From: Thalassia testudinum
Lineage: Eukaryota; Streptophyta; Magnoliopsida; Alismatales; Hydrocharitaceae
DNA: 64,000 nt
Assembly (NCBI GenBank): GCA_037157565.1
Contig: JAZHRO010000019.1
Location: 59,890,501-59,954,500 of the forward strand
Direction: 5' to 3'
Of the stretch, positions 1 to 11,512 are shown piece by piece. A program made the translations under genes and the position numbers. The notes beneath the pieces are model-generated. The model saw only the letters and a list, made by a program, of their open reading frames with translations. It was not told the origin of the DNA and ran no database searches. Position 1 is the stretch's first letter. The number at the start of each line of letters is the position of its first letter.

Positions 1-1105
1 AAAAGAGAATCCCACTGAAGATATGTGTGTGTGCTCTAAAGAGAAGGAATGAGGGACTGGATGTGATGTTGACCCAATCAAGGCACCCAAAGATTTTTGG
101 ATGACTATAGAGGTTCGGGGTGGATGATACCCCTTGATCAGAAAGTCGTCCACCTGAGAATTTCCTGGGTAGCCAGAGAGGGAGAGTCTCGCAAAGACCC
201 ATACACGGTAGAGTGGCCCCACGAGTTACAGGGTTTCCCCCACCCAACCTCTCTTGTCACTGAGGGTCCAGGTAGACCAGAATGGATAACTTGACCTCTT
301 AAGTCTACCAGTTTTATGTCCTAATTTGTGCCTTTGTTTTCACTTGAATTAGCAGTTGCTTTGACTTGTGACCTAATTTGGAGGTTGGTTAGCCTAAAAT
401 ATAGTCCAACTTTACCTGACCTGTCCTAAAGATGGCAGAATGACTCTAGGTCAAGACTTAGAAATCACCATGATTTGACTCTCAGGTTATTAGGTCCAAG
501 GATTTTTGGGTTCAAGTGCATTTCGAGACTAATTTTAGGGTTTTTCATGATTATATCTTTTCAATCAAGGGCTTGGGTAGCACACAAATGCGAGTAGGTT
601 TGTTTCCTTTTATGCAGGCAACTGTGAACTAGCACTCCAAAATCCTAATGTAGAAATCCTAATTTGGCTTTATTTTCAAGTCCACTTTGAGTTTCACAAA
701 TGTTCTCCTTGGACTTCAAATAAGAAGTGCGTAGTCCAAGAAGATTAGAAATTAAGCGTAATCCCTAATAGGCATAGGAATTTTGGGGTAGGATCTCTAA
801 ATAGAATTTCTTCAACTTCAATGAGATTTGAAAAATTTTGCAAATTAGGAAACGTGCCTTTGAAATGATAATTACTATGAAAAAGGTTAAGGCAGGTGAT
901 TCCTAATTGATTGGTTCCTTTTTTTCTTCTCAAGATTAGGAGGTTGATTAGAGAAGAATATAGAAGTTACCTGCCCTGAAGTGGTTGACTTGTGCGGAAG
1001 ATCTCCTTGTGAAATACCTCGCAAAATCACAATAAAGCAAATAGGGCAAGTTAGTGCTCAAATATAATCAAAATAATGCAAAGAATAGTGGTGAATTGCG
1101 CGTTG
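1..1105 (-). other. 5' leader of Athila-like element A (partial)
   Basis: This stretch lies directly downstream, on the minus strand, of the primer-binding site at 1106-1124. It is therefore the untranslated leader of a minus-strand element whose gag lies beyond the left edge of the window. I see no coding sequence. A 65-codon open frame on the plus strand at 97-294 has no recognisable domain and runs against the element. The texture, a non-coding leader of about 1 kb or more before gag, matches the leaders of elements B (10308-11493) and F (41036-42587). Confidence 0.6.
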
Positions 1106-1124
1106 CTCCCCGGCAACAGCACCA
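1106..1124 (-). other. Primer-binding site of element A, tRNA-Asp type
   Basis: Read on the minus strand this is TGGTGCTGTTGCCGGGGAG. It differs by two transitions from the complement of the plant tRNA-Asp 3' end (TGGCGCCGTTGCCGGGGA) used by Athila/Tat-type gypsy elements. Three bases (1125-1127) separate it from the LTR end CA at 1128. This fixes the orientation of element A and the inner edge of its 5' LTR. Confidence 0.85.
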
Positions 1125-1127
1125 AAA

Positions 1128-1957
1128 TGTTTGTGACGCTGAATTAGTATTTAAGAGTGTCGCATTGTAGTACAACAGAAAAAGCGTTCAAAACAAATAC
1201 AATTTATTACTCGAATTTGAAGTCCGAGGTCGAACACAGGAGCAAATGGAATTCACATACTAATCTCAATAATAAATGCAAATTGAACACATAATACTAC
1301 TCAAAATCTAATTAAGAATGTAAAGCATGAGTATATGAAGAATAAGAATAATTGTAAATAAAACAATGGAGAGCTTATGAAAAATGGACGTCTGATTACA
1401 AAATCAGACGTCTTAAAGTTATGTGCTATAGTGCCTTCCTATGATTTTTCCTTCTTCTTTCTCTGCCTTCTTTCTCTGATTTCTCTTGCGATCTCTCTTC
1501 TTCTCTTTCTTCTCCGGCTTCTCCTTCCTTCTTCTTCTTCCTTCCTTCTTGGCCTTAGCTTCTCTGCATCCTTGTCTTCTCCTTCCTCTTCTTCAGCTTT
1601 GCCTCTCCTCCTCTTAGCCTATAGAGCAAAACCTACCCCCTACCCGTGCGAACTCTCCTCTCCTTTCTCTCTTAGGTTCTGCTCTCCTAGAGCCAAGCTT
1701 CTCCGGTAATAGCATCAGGTACGTACCCGGGACCAGGCCTACCGGTGTGCGATGGTGGGCGAGGTGTGTTAGTCGGGTCGGGTCAAGACCAAGTCCGTGG
1801 GGTGTGGTCACGAACAAGGCCAGTCGATTGGGTGAGAGGGACCTCACCCCGTGACTTGGAGGCGACAAAGCTATGTCACAAAATCAATTTATGTGCACAC
1901 AACCACTCGTCCAGTTCCGAGGTGGGACTAAATGTCCCACCTCCCTTTGTGTGCTGC
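1128..1957 (-). repeat. 5' LTR of element A, downstream (R/U5) part
   Basis: On the minus strand this segment ends in CACAAACA just before the primer site. It carries the same ordered blocks as the ends of the LTRs at 44942-45720 and 49488-50286. These are a TTAGTCCCACxTCG-like motif, a 'gtgaggtcccctc' block, the CGACCTCGGA block and a TACTACAA motif about 45 bases from the end. Element B (1958-12928) interrupts it, and the upstream LTR part resumes at 12929. Two GACGTC palindromes lie at 1387-1410, and a pyrimidine-rich stretch at 1440-1620. The joined LTR would be about 2.57 kb. Confidence 0.7.
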
Positions 1958-2488
1958 TGACATGCTACAGATGCGTTTGTTTAAAAGGATCGTTGTAGTT
2001 TGCGTTCACAACGTCGATTTTAAATGAAGAAACGCACGTGAGTCCGAGTGTCAAACTCAGGGAGGCGTGAAAATCGGATTTTTCTTGTCACTTAGTGTCA
2101 CGAAAATGATGGGTTTTTCCTTGCAAGAAAACGTGAGAGAAAATCAAGTGAGAGAGAGAAAGAGAGAGAGAGTAGGGTTAGAGTCTTTTAAATCATGTCA
2201 TTCACTTAGATCAAGATGGAAAACAACATCAATACTATATTTAACATGCAATTCAAGTTTTACAAATACAACAATAGCTAAATGCTTAAACAAAAGGAAA
2301 GTAAAGATAGAGTAAAGGGAGAGAAAGAGAGAGAGAGGGGAGACGAAAAGGTGGCCACGGCGGTGGAAGAGGGATCCGTCTGCAGCTCGTCGACTCCGTT
2401 AATTACAAGGGATGCTAAGAGAAGCTAGGAGGGAGGTATAACACTAGCTAAGTGAATTCAATGCTTTACATGGGTGGTTGGAAGGGGT

Positions 2489-2495
2489 TTATATA
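2489..2495 (-). promoter_or_regulatory. TATA box of element B LTR (3' copy)
   Basis: TATATAA on the minus strand inside a conserved CCTATATAAACCCC context, present identically in the 5' LTR. It lies about 860 bases into the LTR, which makes the upstream part U3. Confidence 0.6.
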
Positions 2496-2864
2496 GGAAG
2501 AAAGGGTTTCTAATTTAAGTATGGGCTTTAGAGACGTCCGGAACGTTGCTAAATCCATGCTAAAAGTGTCGGTGTAGCCCCCTGCCCACTGATCTCACGC
2601 GCGCACCCGTTCTTCTTCACGCACGATCCATGTGCACGTGTTATAGGTCGTCCGATTGAAGATCGAATGGCTGAGATCTCGCAAAGGGCGCGCTTGGATC
2701 GTTCCTCAAGCACGCGTGAGCACAAGCGTCATCGACCGGCATAGGCGCACACATGGAGGATCGACGCCTGAGGGCGCGCCGCATAGCGCTATCGAGACCG
2801 CTCGATGGCAATCGGGCGATCGAATTTGAGTGTGTGAGCGAATTCAGCGGATGAGCTGCGACGG

Positions 2865-2916
2865 GCGATTCGAACTCGCGTCTCCTACATGCAAGGTGGG
2901 GGCGCAATCGTTGCGT
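2865..2916 (-). other. tRNA-like motif in element B LTR (3' copy)
   Basis: Same motif as at 12424-12475: a D-arm-like hairpin, an anticodon-arm-like segment with TGC in the loop and a GTTCGAATC T-loop core. Here the D-arm is more decayed. No acceptor stem pairs, so it is not a functional tRNA gene. Confidence 0.4.
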
Positions 2917-3355
2917 TGTGTGTGCGGATGGTCGCGCTTCTTCACCAATCGTTAGCCGTTCGATGGAGATCGGATGGCTATGGTTAGATCTGTGTGATGG
3001 GGCGACGTCGCGCGGCGGGCGGGGGTGCTCCTGACGCTACCACGTGGCCACCTCGTGGCCGTTGATCATCAGATCAACAATCAGAACTTCTTGGGTCATT
3101 TGTGGGAGCTCCAGATGTAGGATTTGGCCGATTTTGAGTCCATCGCTCTAAATCCATCTGTGGGGTCTGATCGCTCATCTGAGGCCTATTTTGATATGCA
3201 CTCGTATAAATGGCCATTAATAATGCACTATAAGTAATCTCGATGTGCGGTGCATGCAATGCTCCCATTCCTATTTATGATGTGTTATCTGTGTATTTTA
3301 CCCTTAAGATAAACCCCAATTAACAGAATTATTACTCCAAAATGTAATGTTATCA

Positions 3356-3370
3356 TGCCCCCATGCTTAC
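3356..3370 (-). other. Polypurine tract of element B
   Basis: On the minus strand GTAAGCATGGGGGCA abuts the 3' LTR start TGATAAC. This is where plus-strand DNA synthesis is primed during reverse transcription. The preceding GGGACTAGCAA block also occurs before the tracts of elements F and H. Confidence 0.85.
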
Positions 3371-4703
3371 TCCTTGCTAGTCCCTAGCAAGGTTCATTCT
3401 AGCCATTATTCTCAGTCAAAATCCAAGAAGTGATTACTTAAACATTTTGTTACTTGTCAACAGGTGGAAATATACTAAGATCTTGATCTACAGAAACTAA
3501 ACAGCGCCGGGGTGTCTGCCAAAATATGAATCGCCTGAATCCTTGCTTTAAGGTATGTATATTTTTTTTCTATTGTTCTTTTTTTCTCATTTTAGATCTT
3601 TGGAGTTGAAAGTGTGTTGGTAACTTTATCCAGCTACCCAACCCACCTAGAACTCGAAAAAGACTCTAAGTGCTAAGCATCTTGGTGTGAAGATCGTGAT
3701 AGACTCACTCAATGGTAATTCAGACAGACTTCGAGTTTCTACGCCCCTAGGTGATCGGGAAAGGAAGTGTTTTGCCTGAAGGTGTATTTATCCGATCAGT
3801 AGCTTTCTCCCTACTTTTATTCTACCTGGGGTCAACACAATGATTTTTCCAATGTATATCTCCCCAGCTTGCTTTACTTCCCCACTTCTTCCTAAAGTGT
3901 TTCCGGTCTTTTTGTGCATTTAATGAGCTGGGTTCTGGACAACCAACCAATGGGCTGTTACCCACGATCACTTGCCAGCCATACTCGTGGGGTGAAGTGT
4001 GGCTTATTTTGTTCTTTTTTCTTCTTTTTTTTTTTAAGTAGGTGGCTTCCCTGATCTCAAATTTACCTAGAGGCAATAAAATGAAGGTGGACCTGTGGCT
4101 GAGCTTTGGACAACCAGCCAATGAGCTGTTACCCACAACTTCCCAGCTATACCACCCTAGAAGGTTCATTAGCTACCCAATTTCTGTCAGAATCTTCGAC
4201 GAGTGAGTCAGTGCAAAAAATGTGTGCAGGTGCTTAGACTTAAAGTCCCTCTGAGTTAGAGGGAGAATTGATAAACTGTATACTTATCATCTTATTTTAT
4301 CGGTGGATTAGAATAAATTAAGGTTGCAAGGATTTGAAGCTAAATCCATATTTTAATGGACACCAAGGCTGATTAAGCCTGAAGGCCTGAAAAGTCTAAG
4401 TGTTCAAGTTCTTTTCATATTATTTTCCACTGTTGACAAGTTCCTAATGCCTAAGTTTTTTCTTCCTAAATTCAATTTTTTTATTTTATTTTATTCAGAC
4501 TGATTAAATGAACTTAGAATTGTGCAATTTACCACCCCCCCATGCTTAAATTAGACAATGTCCTCATTGACAAATACATGGATGCAACAGGGGTTCAAAA
4601 AGATATTACCTGAGTGAAGTAAAATACCTTATCAGTCTGAATCCTCTGGGTTGCCTCCCAGGAAGCGTTGAGTTTAATGCCTCCAGCTGGGCGGTGCTTC
4701 GTG
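3371..4703 (-). other. 3' noncoding region of element B
   Basis: About 1.3 kb between the pol stop and the polypurine tract. Athila-type elements often have an env-like frame or long noncoding DNA here. I see no convincing env protein. A 115-codon minus frame at 3822-4169 is built over two imperfect direct repeats (3936-3966 and 4106-4136) and has no membrane segment. A second purine block, GCATGGGGGGG on the minus strand (about 4531-4550), lies about 140-170 bases after the pol stop, preceded by GAGGACAT. Pyrimidine runs on the plus strand (3551-3580, 4013-4036) are purine runs in the element's sense. Confidence 0.7.
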
Positions 4704-5900
4704 TCATCCCTTAATGAGGGTGACAACCTCCTTTAGGGGAACCTGGGTGAGGAAGTGTTTCAATCTCTGACCATTGACTATGAAAGTATGCCCAATGTTC
4801 GAATCTACGATTTCAACCGCCCCATTGGAGTAGGGCTTGACTACCCTAAATGGTCATGTCCGCTTGGACCTGAGCTTCCCTAAAAAGAGTTTTAGTCGGC
4901 CGTCAAAAAGCCAAACTTGCTGGTTAGGCTCGAAGGTCTTTCTATGGATGAGTTGGTCGTGGATGGCTTTCATTTTCTCCTTGTACAACCAACTATTCTC
5001 AAAAGCATCCCGACGAATTTCTTCGAGCTCGGAGAGTTGGAGCATCCTCTGCGCACCGACTAACTAGGAATCCATGTTACACTGCTTAATGGCCCAGTAA
5101 GCCCGGTGTTCCAACTCAACAAGAAGGTGGCAAGCTTTGCCAAAGACCAGGTGATAAGGCGACATGTCGATCAGGGTCTTGAAAGCAGTCCGGTATGCCC
5201 ACAGGGCATCATCCAATCGTGCAGACCAGTCCTTCTATCAGGTCTCACAGTCTTCTGTAGAATATTCTTGATTTGCCTGTTTGAGACCTTGGTCTGCCTA
5301 TTCGTTTGCGGATGATACGGGGTGGCAATGTGGTAGGTAACCCCGTATTTTCTGAGTAGGGCACGGAATTGGGTGTGGATAAAATGACTTCTACCATCAC
5401 TGAACATGGCCTTTGGTATTCCAAATCGAGAAAAGATGTTTTTCTTAACAAAGTCCATGACAGCCTTATGATCACATCGGCGGGTGGCGATGGCTTCAAT
5501 CCATTTGGAGACATAGTCTACAGAGGCTAAGATGTACTCAAAGTCATTGGATGGTGGGAAGGGGCCCATAAAATCAATACCCCAAACATCAAAGATCTCG
5601 ACAATCAAAATGGGCTGAAGGGGCATCATGTCTTTTCTGGTCATGGTCCCTAGAGTCTAGCAGCGAGAGCAAGCCTTAGCAAAGTTGTGTGCATCCCTAA
5701 ATAAGGAAGGCCAGTAAAATCCGGACTGCAGAACCTTTGTGGCTGTCTTCTTTCCTGAGAAGTGGCCACCACAATCTTGGTCGTGACAAAAAGATAACAC
5801 ACTCTGAACTTCGTCCTCCGGGATACACCTCCTGATGATCTGGTCGGCACAGAGGCGAAACAGCATGGGATCATCCCAAAATAGTGCTTGGCTTCAGCCA
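4704..5900 (-). pseudogene. Element B pol: integrase region
   Basis: The integrase would insert the DNA copy into host chromatin. An N-terminal zinc-binding HHCC region is recognisable at about 5650-5866, ending in CSRC. The catalytic core follows, with the first Asp in WGIDFMG (5573-5575) and the second in FSDGRSHF (5396-5398). The third catalytic position, 36 residues later, is Lys (AAG, 5288-5290) where the family has Glu. A stop separates the zinc region from the core (about 5647), and a frameshift between 5171 and 5045 precedes the C-terminal part (LQLSELEEI, NQQVWLFDGRLKLF). The polyprotein stop is at 4704-4706. I take this as a dead Athila-type integrase with high certainty. Confidence 0.88.
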
Positions 5901-5959
5901 AGAACTTATCCCATTGCTGTCTAGACCAGCTGTGTGGGATCTATCCTACAACCAGGTAG

Positions 5960-6490
5960 TTGACATAGTCAACGTACCAAGGTAGTTTCCTGTCTTGCAC
6001 AACTAGAATTTTGCTCAACGGGAAAGGTGTCGGATAAAGGCAAGAAGGGCCCAATGTGGTCTGGGTGGAGTCTGGATAGGTGATCGGCCACCACATTCTT
6101 TGACCCGGCTTTGTAGCAAATTTCTAGGTTAAATTCCTGCAAGAGCAGGATCCATCTGATGAGCCTGGGCTTCGCATCCTTTTTAGCCAATAGATGCTGG
6201 TTGGCTGAGTGGTTCGTATAGATGGTCACATGGGATTCCAGAAGGTAAGATCAGAACTTTTCGAGTCCAAAAACTACAGTGAGCAGTTCTTTCTCTGTGA
6301 CCGTATAATTTCGTTGGGCCTCGTCCAACGTCTTGCTCGCGTAGTAGATCACCACAGGTTTCTCGTCTTGTCTCTGTCCCAAGATTGCTCCTATGGCAAA
6401 GTCTGATGCATCACACATGATCTCAAAATCCTGGGACCAGTTTGGGGGCTGAAGTATGGGTGCTGTGGAGACTAAGCCCCTGAGGGTGTG
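5960..6490 (-). pseudogene. Element B pol: RNase H region
   Basis: RNase H degrades the RNA strand of the RNA-DNA hybrid made by RT. Read on the minus strand, the typical gypsy sequence is seen in order: CDASDFAIGA near the start, [22 protein letters not shown] in the middle (described by its flanks), then [29 protein letters not shown]. The segment ends in NVVADHLSRL, which marks the junction to integrase. At least one stop interrupts it (about 6230-6260), and the frame is shared with the RT segment. The family normally has DH where TNHS starts, so one catalytic-region residue is altered. Confidence 0.82.
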
Positions 6491-7470
6491 GTAAGCCTAG
6501 ATGCAATCAGAGGTCATGTGGAATAGGGCATCATTGGCCAGAAGGTCGGTCAAGGGTTTAGAAAGCTTGAAGAAGTCTTTGACGAACCTTCTGTAGAAGC
6601 CAACGTGTCCAAGGAATGAGTGGATTTGCCGAACCGAGCTAGGTGGGGGAAGTTTGGAAATCAAATCAACTTTAGCTCGATCCACCTCAATGCCCCTATG
6701 TGATACGATGTGACCGAGGATGATTCCTTCTTGAACCATGAAATGGCTCTTTTCCCAACTTAACACCAAATTAACCTCGATACATCGTTTCAGGATTTTC
6801 TCCAAGTTGCTCAAACAGTGGTCGAATGAATTCTCAAATACTGAGAAATCATCCATAAAGACCTCCAGGTATTCACCCACCATCTCTGAAAAGATGGCTA
6901 GCATGCAACGCTGAAAGGTAGCGGGTGCGTTGCATAACCCAAATGGCATATGACAGAATGCAAATGTGTCGTACGGGCAAGTGAATATGGTCTTCTCTTG
7001 ATCTTCAGGAGCAATTGCGACTTGGTTGTATCCTGAATATCCATCTAGGAAGCAAAAATACTTCTACCCTACCAATCGCTCAAGAATCTGGTCGATGAAT
7101 GGCTGGGCGAAATGATCTTTCTTGGTTGCCTCATTGAGCTTCCTGTAATCAATACACACCCGCCATGCGGTTGTGGTGCGGGTGGGGATGGATTCGCCAC
7201 GCTCATTGGTGACAACAGTGAGCCCAGCTTTCTTCGGAACCACTTGAGTGGGGCTCACCCAGGGGCTATCGGAGATAGGATAGATGATGTCAGCGTCAAG
7301 CCATTTGATAATTTCCTTCTTAACAACCTCCTGCTGATTTGGGTTTAACCGTCTCTGCATCTGACGGGAGGGTCGCGCCCCGTCTTATGGGTAGATCTTA
7401 TGGGTACAATAGGTGGGGCTAATTCATCTCAAGTCTGAAATAGTCCAGCCAATGGCAGCCCTATGTTCTG
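6491..7470 (-). pseudogene. Element B pol: reverse transcriptase region
   Basis: The RT domain copies element RNA into DNA. Recognisable blocks are the N-terminal RRLNPNQQEVVKKEI, WVSPTQVVPKKAGLTVV, WRVCIDYRKLNEAT, DGYSGYNQVAI and MPFGLCNAPATFQRCM, then the catalytic FMDDF at 6845-6859 with both Asp codons intact. Thumb/connection blocks follow (SFLGHVGFYRRFVKDF). Stops fall between 7064 and 6949 and at about 6495. The frame is continuous with the protease upstream and RNase H downstream. Athila-like by sequence and surroundings. Confidence 0.88.
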
Positions 7471-7960
7471 ATAGCGTCGCTGTCAATCTAAGTTCCTGAT
7501 CCTTGGTTAGGTTGGCATTGATAATTATTGGGAAGGTCTGGTCAGGTCCCAGGAAGACATACTTGAGATTCTCGAGTAGCGGCTTTAGTTCAGGTGTAGG
7601 TGGAACAATGATTGATGGAAAGGGGAAAGGCGAGAGTTGATCAACATCAATCTCCTCGAAAGGTGTTGGTTGATGGTAATCAGCCGTACAAAGGTCCATG
7701 GGCATAGATGGTAACGGGTCAGAACAGTCGTTACAAGATTGGTAGTCCGAGACAGAACTAAGGGTGAGGCATTCCTCGACCAAAGGCTCCACAGGATCGT
7801 CTTCCTCGATACAGTCGCAATCAAAAGACTTGGTCGCCTGGAAGATATCCAACTACATCTTCTTGTCTCCGAAGGTGATTTCCATGCATCCCGTGTCACA
7901 ATCGATGTTTGCCTTAGCCGTAGCTAAGAAAGGTCTGCCTAGGATGATGGGTGTGTTCTG
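7471..7960 (-). pseudogene. Element B pol: acidic linker between protease and RT
   Basis: A low-conservation acidic segment in the same frame as protease and RT, beginning after the protease stop with a RPFLATA-like block. It continues as MDIFQATKSFDCD, a run rich in Asp, Glu, Pro and Ser, and the conserved LKPLLENLKYVFLG that introduces the RT. Elements F and H have the same architecture. I can name no enzymatic function for it. Confidence 0.75.
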
Positions 7961-7966
7961 TAGTTG

Positions 7967-8290
7967 TTACGGGACTTCCATGTTGAGCACCAAGAAGTCG
8001 ACCAAGAAATAGAAGTCCTTTACCCGCATAATCACGTCCTCGACAACCCCCTTTAGGGTTTTCACAGATCTATCAGCCAGCTGGATGGTAATAGGTGTGG
8101 GCGTCAACTCTCCAAATCCAAATTGGTGGTATAGGGTTGTCGGAATTAGATTGATGGAAGCACCTAAGTCCAGGAACACTCTATCAAATGTCATGTCCCC
8201 GATATTGCAGGATATCAGGGGTGCTCCTGGGTTAGTTCGTTTGAGTGGAAGGTTTCTTGATATCATGGAACTCTCTTGCTTTGAGAGCAC
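7967..8290 (-). pseudogene. Element B aspartic protease
   Basis: Retroviral-type aspartic protease that would process the Gag-Pol polyprotein. The active-site motif DLGASINLIP is intact at residues 41-50 of this open frame. It follows PGAPLISCNIGD and precedes the LADRSVKTLKGVVEDV strand typical of Athila proteases. A stop truncates the frame after VLNMEVP. The frame differs from that of gag, with a frameshift near 8290, so Gag and Pro are no longer joined. Confidence 0.87.
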
Positions 8291-8297
8291 AACCTTC

Positions 8298-10307
8298 TTA
8301 GGTGCTTGAGGTCTGTGTACAGGAATCCTTTAGGAACTTGGCGTAAGCTGGAATGTACTTGATGGCTTCGAGGAGCAGAATATTAATCTGAATCTGCTTA
8401 AAGATCTCCAAAAGCTCCTTAGTTTCCATAACACTTTTCTTTTTCTTGATTGTCTCCAAGGCCTCGGGATATGGTGTCTGAATGTGGATAGGGTCTATTT
8501 CTAGGTCCTTGGGTTTTTCATGTGTCTCTTCAGAGTCGGGTATTTCAGGGGGTGAAGTCACAGGAGGAGTCGGCCATTTGGGGTCCTGGGTTTTGGTGCC
8601 TCTTCTCAAGGTTACCGCATTTGCAGAGGCATTGGGACCATGGGTTGATCCTTGAGAAGACAAGGAAGAAGAAGCACCAAACCAATGGGTGTTTGTGGGG
8701 CTGGCTGGACCATGTGGGCCTGCCTGGGATTGCCTTGGAACCCTTGCGAATTGGGGCCTCTGTTAATCATGTTTCGCTGGTTTGGTTGTGGCTAAGAAGG
8801 CAGGGATCCTTGTTGTTTACAGTCCAACAGCTGGCTTAACTGTCCCTTCACTAAAGCTATTTCCTCATGGTGTTTTTGGTTCATTTCAGCCATCATTTTT
8901 ATCAGCGTGTCCATTTGGTTTTGTGGGGGAGGGGCCGCCCTATTCGGATTATAGGGGGTCTAATTGGTGGTCCTTGCTGATAGGGGGCAGGTTTGGTTGT
9001 TGGTTTGGCCTGGGCTGGTTCTGAAATTGAGGCGGTTTCTAGTTTGTCCAAGCAAAGTTTGGGTGATTATGCCAGCCGATGTTGTAAGTGTTGGAGAAAG
9101 GGTCAGGTTTGGAATAACCTTGGATAGTCTGTACATCTTCAAAGATAGCAGATGTTGAGGGGGAGGGAAGAGAGTAATCAAAGGTTAAGGGAGCAAAGGT
9201 CCCTCCCTGGAACGTGATCAGGGGTTGTTCTAAGTTCATTTGGCTTAGTGGCTGGACTAGGTCAACATTGTGAGCTCCCTTTGTTAGGGAGAGGATCTGT
9301 AACAGGTTCGTGGTTTGGATCAATAGTTCATCTATCTTTTTATCTACCAATTCCACTCGATCCAATTTCTTAGCAATGATATCCATGTCAACCATTCTAG
9401 AATTTACTTGTACCTCATAGATCCCACCATGAGGTTGACTGGATTGACTAAACTGGGTCATGGAGGCATTGTTGAGCGAATTTTCGCTCATAGACTCAAA
9501 GAGTTCAAACGCGCTCTCCTCATCTTTGTTCAGGAAGATTCCCCCACATGAGGCATCGACGAAGTTCCGAAGGTTGCTGTCCAGACCGTGGTAGAAGATC
9601 TGGGCCAACTGCCACCTTGGTACTTCGTGGTGTGGGCATTTCCTCAATATTTCATTAAATCTTTCCCATGCCTCATGGAACTATTCCCCACCCTGGAGTG
9701 TAAAGATAGTAATGGCTCTTCTGAGGGCATTGGTTTTTCCTATGGGGAAGAATTTCTTTAAGAATGCATGCCTCAGTTCTTCCCAAGTGGTGATGGGTCT
9801 TCCAAGGGTTCTAAGCCAGTGAGATGCTTTGTCTCTCAGCGAGAAGGGGAACATCTTAATCAAAACAATGTCTAGGCTAATGTTCCTAGGTTTTACAGTC
9901 CAGGCAATCCGGTCAAGATCCTCTAGGCGCTGGAAGGGGTCCTCATTTGAGCTTCCAAGGAAGTAGCTCTAAATTAGACTCAGGACATTTGGTTTCAGCT
10001 CAAAATCATCTCCCCCTTCGGGGATCCTAAGGTGTGGCTCAATCCGAATCGTAGAAGGATTGTAGAAGTCACAGAGGGGCCTAGGTTGGTCCTGGAATGG
10101 TGGTGGATCAAGTGGTGGTTGTCCTTGCGGATCCTGGAAAGGTGGTGGTGGTTGCCCCTATGGGTTCTGCAACCGATGTATGGCTTGCATGATAGTGTGG
10201 ATCTGTTACTACTGAAGCTGATGGTTTGCATTGATCTGGGCCTGGATGATGGCCATTGTATCTAGTGGGGGTTGGTTCTCAACCCCATCTACTCTAGGTT
10301 CAGCCAT
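8298..10307 (-). pseudogene. Element B gag
   Basis: Capsid precursor. I place the start at the ATG at 10305-10307 (MAEPRVDG), which mirrors the MANPG start of gag in element F. The retrotransposon gag fold lies around residues 110-230: LEDLDRI, then MFPFSLRDKASHWLRTL, FLKKFFPIGKT, and HHEVPRWQLAQIFYHGL. The Pro/Gln-rich C-terminal part contains DPFSNTYNIGWHNHPNF, a signature also found in gag of F and H, and continues to an LLEAIKYIPAYAKFLKD block just before the protease. In-frame stops occur near the N-terminus (two), at about 9970, at 9681 and at 9036, and there is a probable frameshift around 8700-8950. There is no zinc knuckle that I can see. Confidence 0.82.
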
Positions 10308-11493
10308 GTCTCTAGTAGGATCAAGTCTCTTGGATTCCCGTCCCAAAACAAACAACTCAGGATGAAGTGATCGTCTCCCGTGCATACACTAGAGAAGAAC
10401 AGGAAGGGATGCGGAGAGTGACAGATGCGAGAAGTGTGTGTGCACAACCAAGCAAGTAAGCCTAGTCCTTATAGTCTATTCCTTAGGGGACCTAGAAATC
10501 TCCAAAGGAGCGATCAAGTCCGTAAGCACTGGACTGCCCCTCCCAAAGCTAATTTAGCCAGGTTGATTACGAGGGGATTGTAGGGAAGGTTCTTCCTTTG
10601 GCTTGTGCCACCGATTCCGTAGACCCCACAACCACGGTCGTTTGACACTTCCCCGCAGCCTAGTCACCAGATTCTACTAAGGGAATGAAAGTCAAGTGCC
10701 CAGCGAACAAAACCATGCCTCTTGAGACTTAACCCAGTCCTGCCTAGGGCACATCTACTTTGTTTTAATGGGGGTAGGACATTGCTTGTGCTTGGGTTAA
10801 GTGATGAGGCGTTGATTGGGGTGGTGCCTCTTAGTTCTCCAATTCCAATGTGTGTGCTCCCATCAAAACATGGTTTTCAAGCAAGGATTTTAAGATGTGG
10901 TATCTTTTAATGTTTATCCTTACTTTTGTGTCTTTTAGGGTTGACGTGTCTTAATGTTTTCAAGTAAGTTTCAAGTGGGCACACTAAGTTTTGCACACAG
11001 TTGGTGAGAGTAGATTTCCATTAATGTGAAGAGGCTCTAAAACCCTAAGGTGCTCATCCTAGTGTTCATGCAATTTCTACCAGATGAGTTGATTTTAGGG
11101 ATGAGTGGTGCGGCCCATGTCAATTCACGGTGGCTTCACAAACACCACTCAAAAAGAAAGAAAAACACTCCAAAAAGATTAGATCATTAAGAATGTTAGA
11201 GCGTATATTTTCTTGTTGGGTGATGAGTTAAGGATGTGAATTAGGCAATCATTCACCACGCCAATTTTTTTATTTTAAAAATTTTTTAGATTTTCTTTTA
11301 GGAAAGCAAACAACCACAAGTAAAGAACTACTCACAATCGGTCCTTGCTGTGCTTACTCCATTCCCACCGTCATGAGTTGCGCTACTTCACCGACCAAGC
11401 GCCAAGTTTCTGCAACCATCAAGTAGAAGGAGAAAATGCGTTAGATGATGTGAGCATGGATGAAAAATGGAAGTGACAAAATAAATCCGCTGC
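10308..11493 (-). other. Element B 5' leader
   Basis: About 1.2 kb between primer site and gag ATG. No coding frame of note. Such long leaders are usual in Athila-type elements and would carry packaging and dimerisation signals, none of which I can point to. Confidence 0.7.
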
Positions 11494-11512
11494 CTCCCCG
11501 GCAACAATGCCA
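11494..11512 (-). other. Primer-binding site of element B, tRNA-Asp type
   Basis: Minus strand TGGCATTGTTGCCGGGGAG, two transitions away from the tRNA-Asp complement TGGCGCCGTTGCCGGGGA plus the next base. A 5-base spacer (11513-11517) separates it from the LTR end at 11518. Confidence 0.88.

Larger units (their letters stand above)
1958..3355 (-). repeat. 3' LTR of element B
   Basis: Begins TGATAAC on the minus strand (at 3355) and ends GTCA (at 1958), so it has TG...CA ends. It matches 11518-12928 almost base for base. The 13-bp length difference comes mainly from a GA-rich microsatellite (2149-2173 here, longer in the other copy). It contains a TATA box (TATATAA, minus, 2489-2495) and a tRNA-like motif (2865-2916). 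Confidence 0.92.

Noticed and set aside
97..294. 65-codon plus-strand frame at the left edge
   Set aside because: Lies antisense in the leader of a minus-strand element, no domain, short.
3822..4169. Possible env-like ORF in element B
   Set aside because: Composed of two direct repeats, no signal peptide or transmembrane segment, no similarity that I can recognise.
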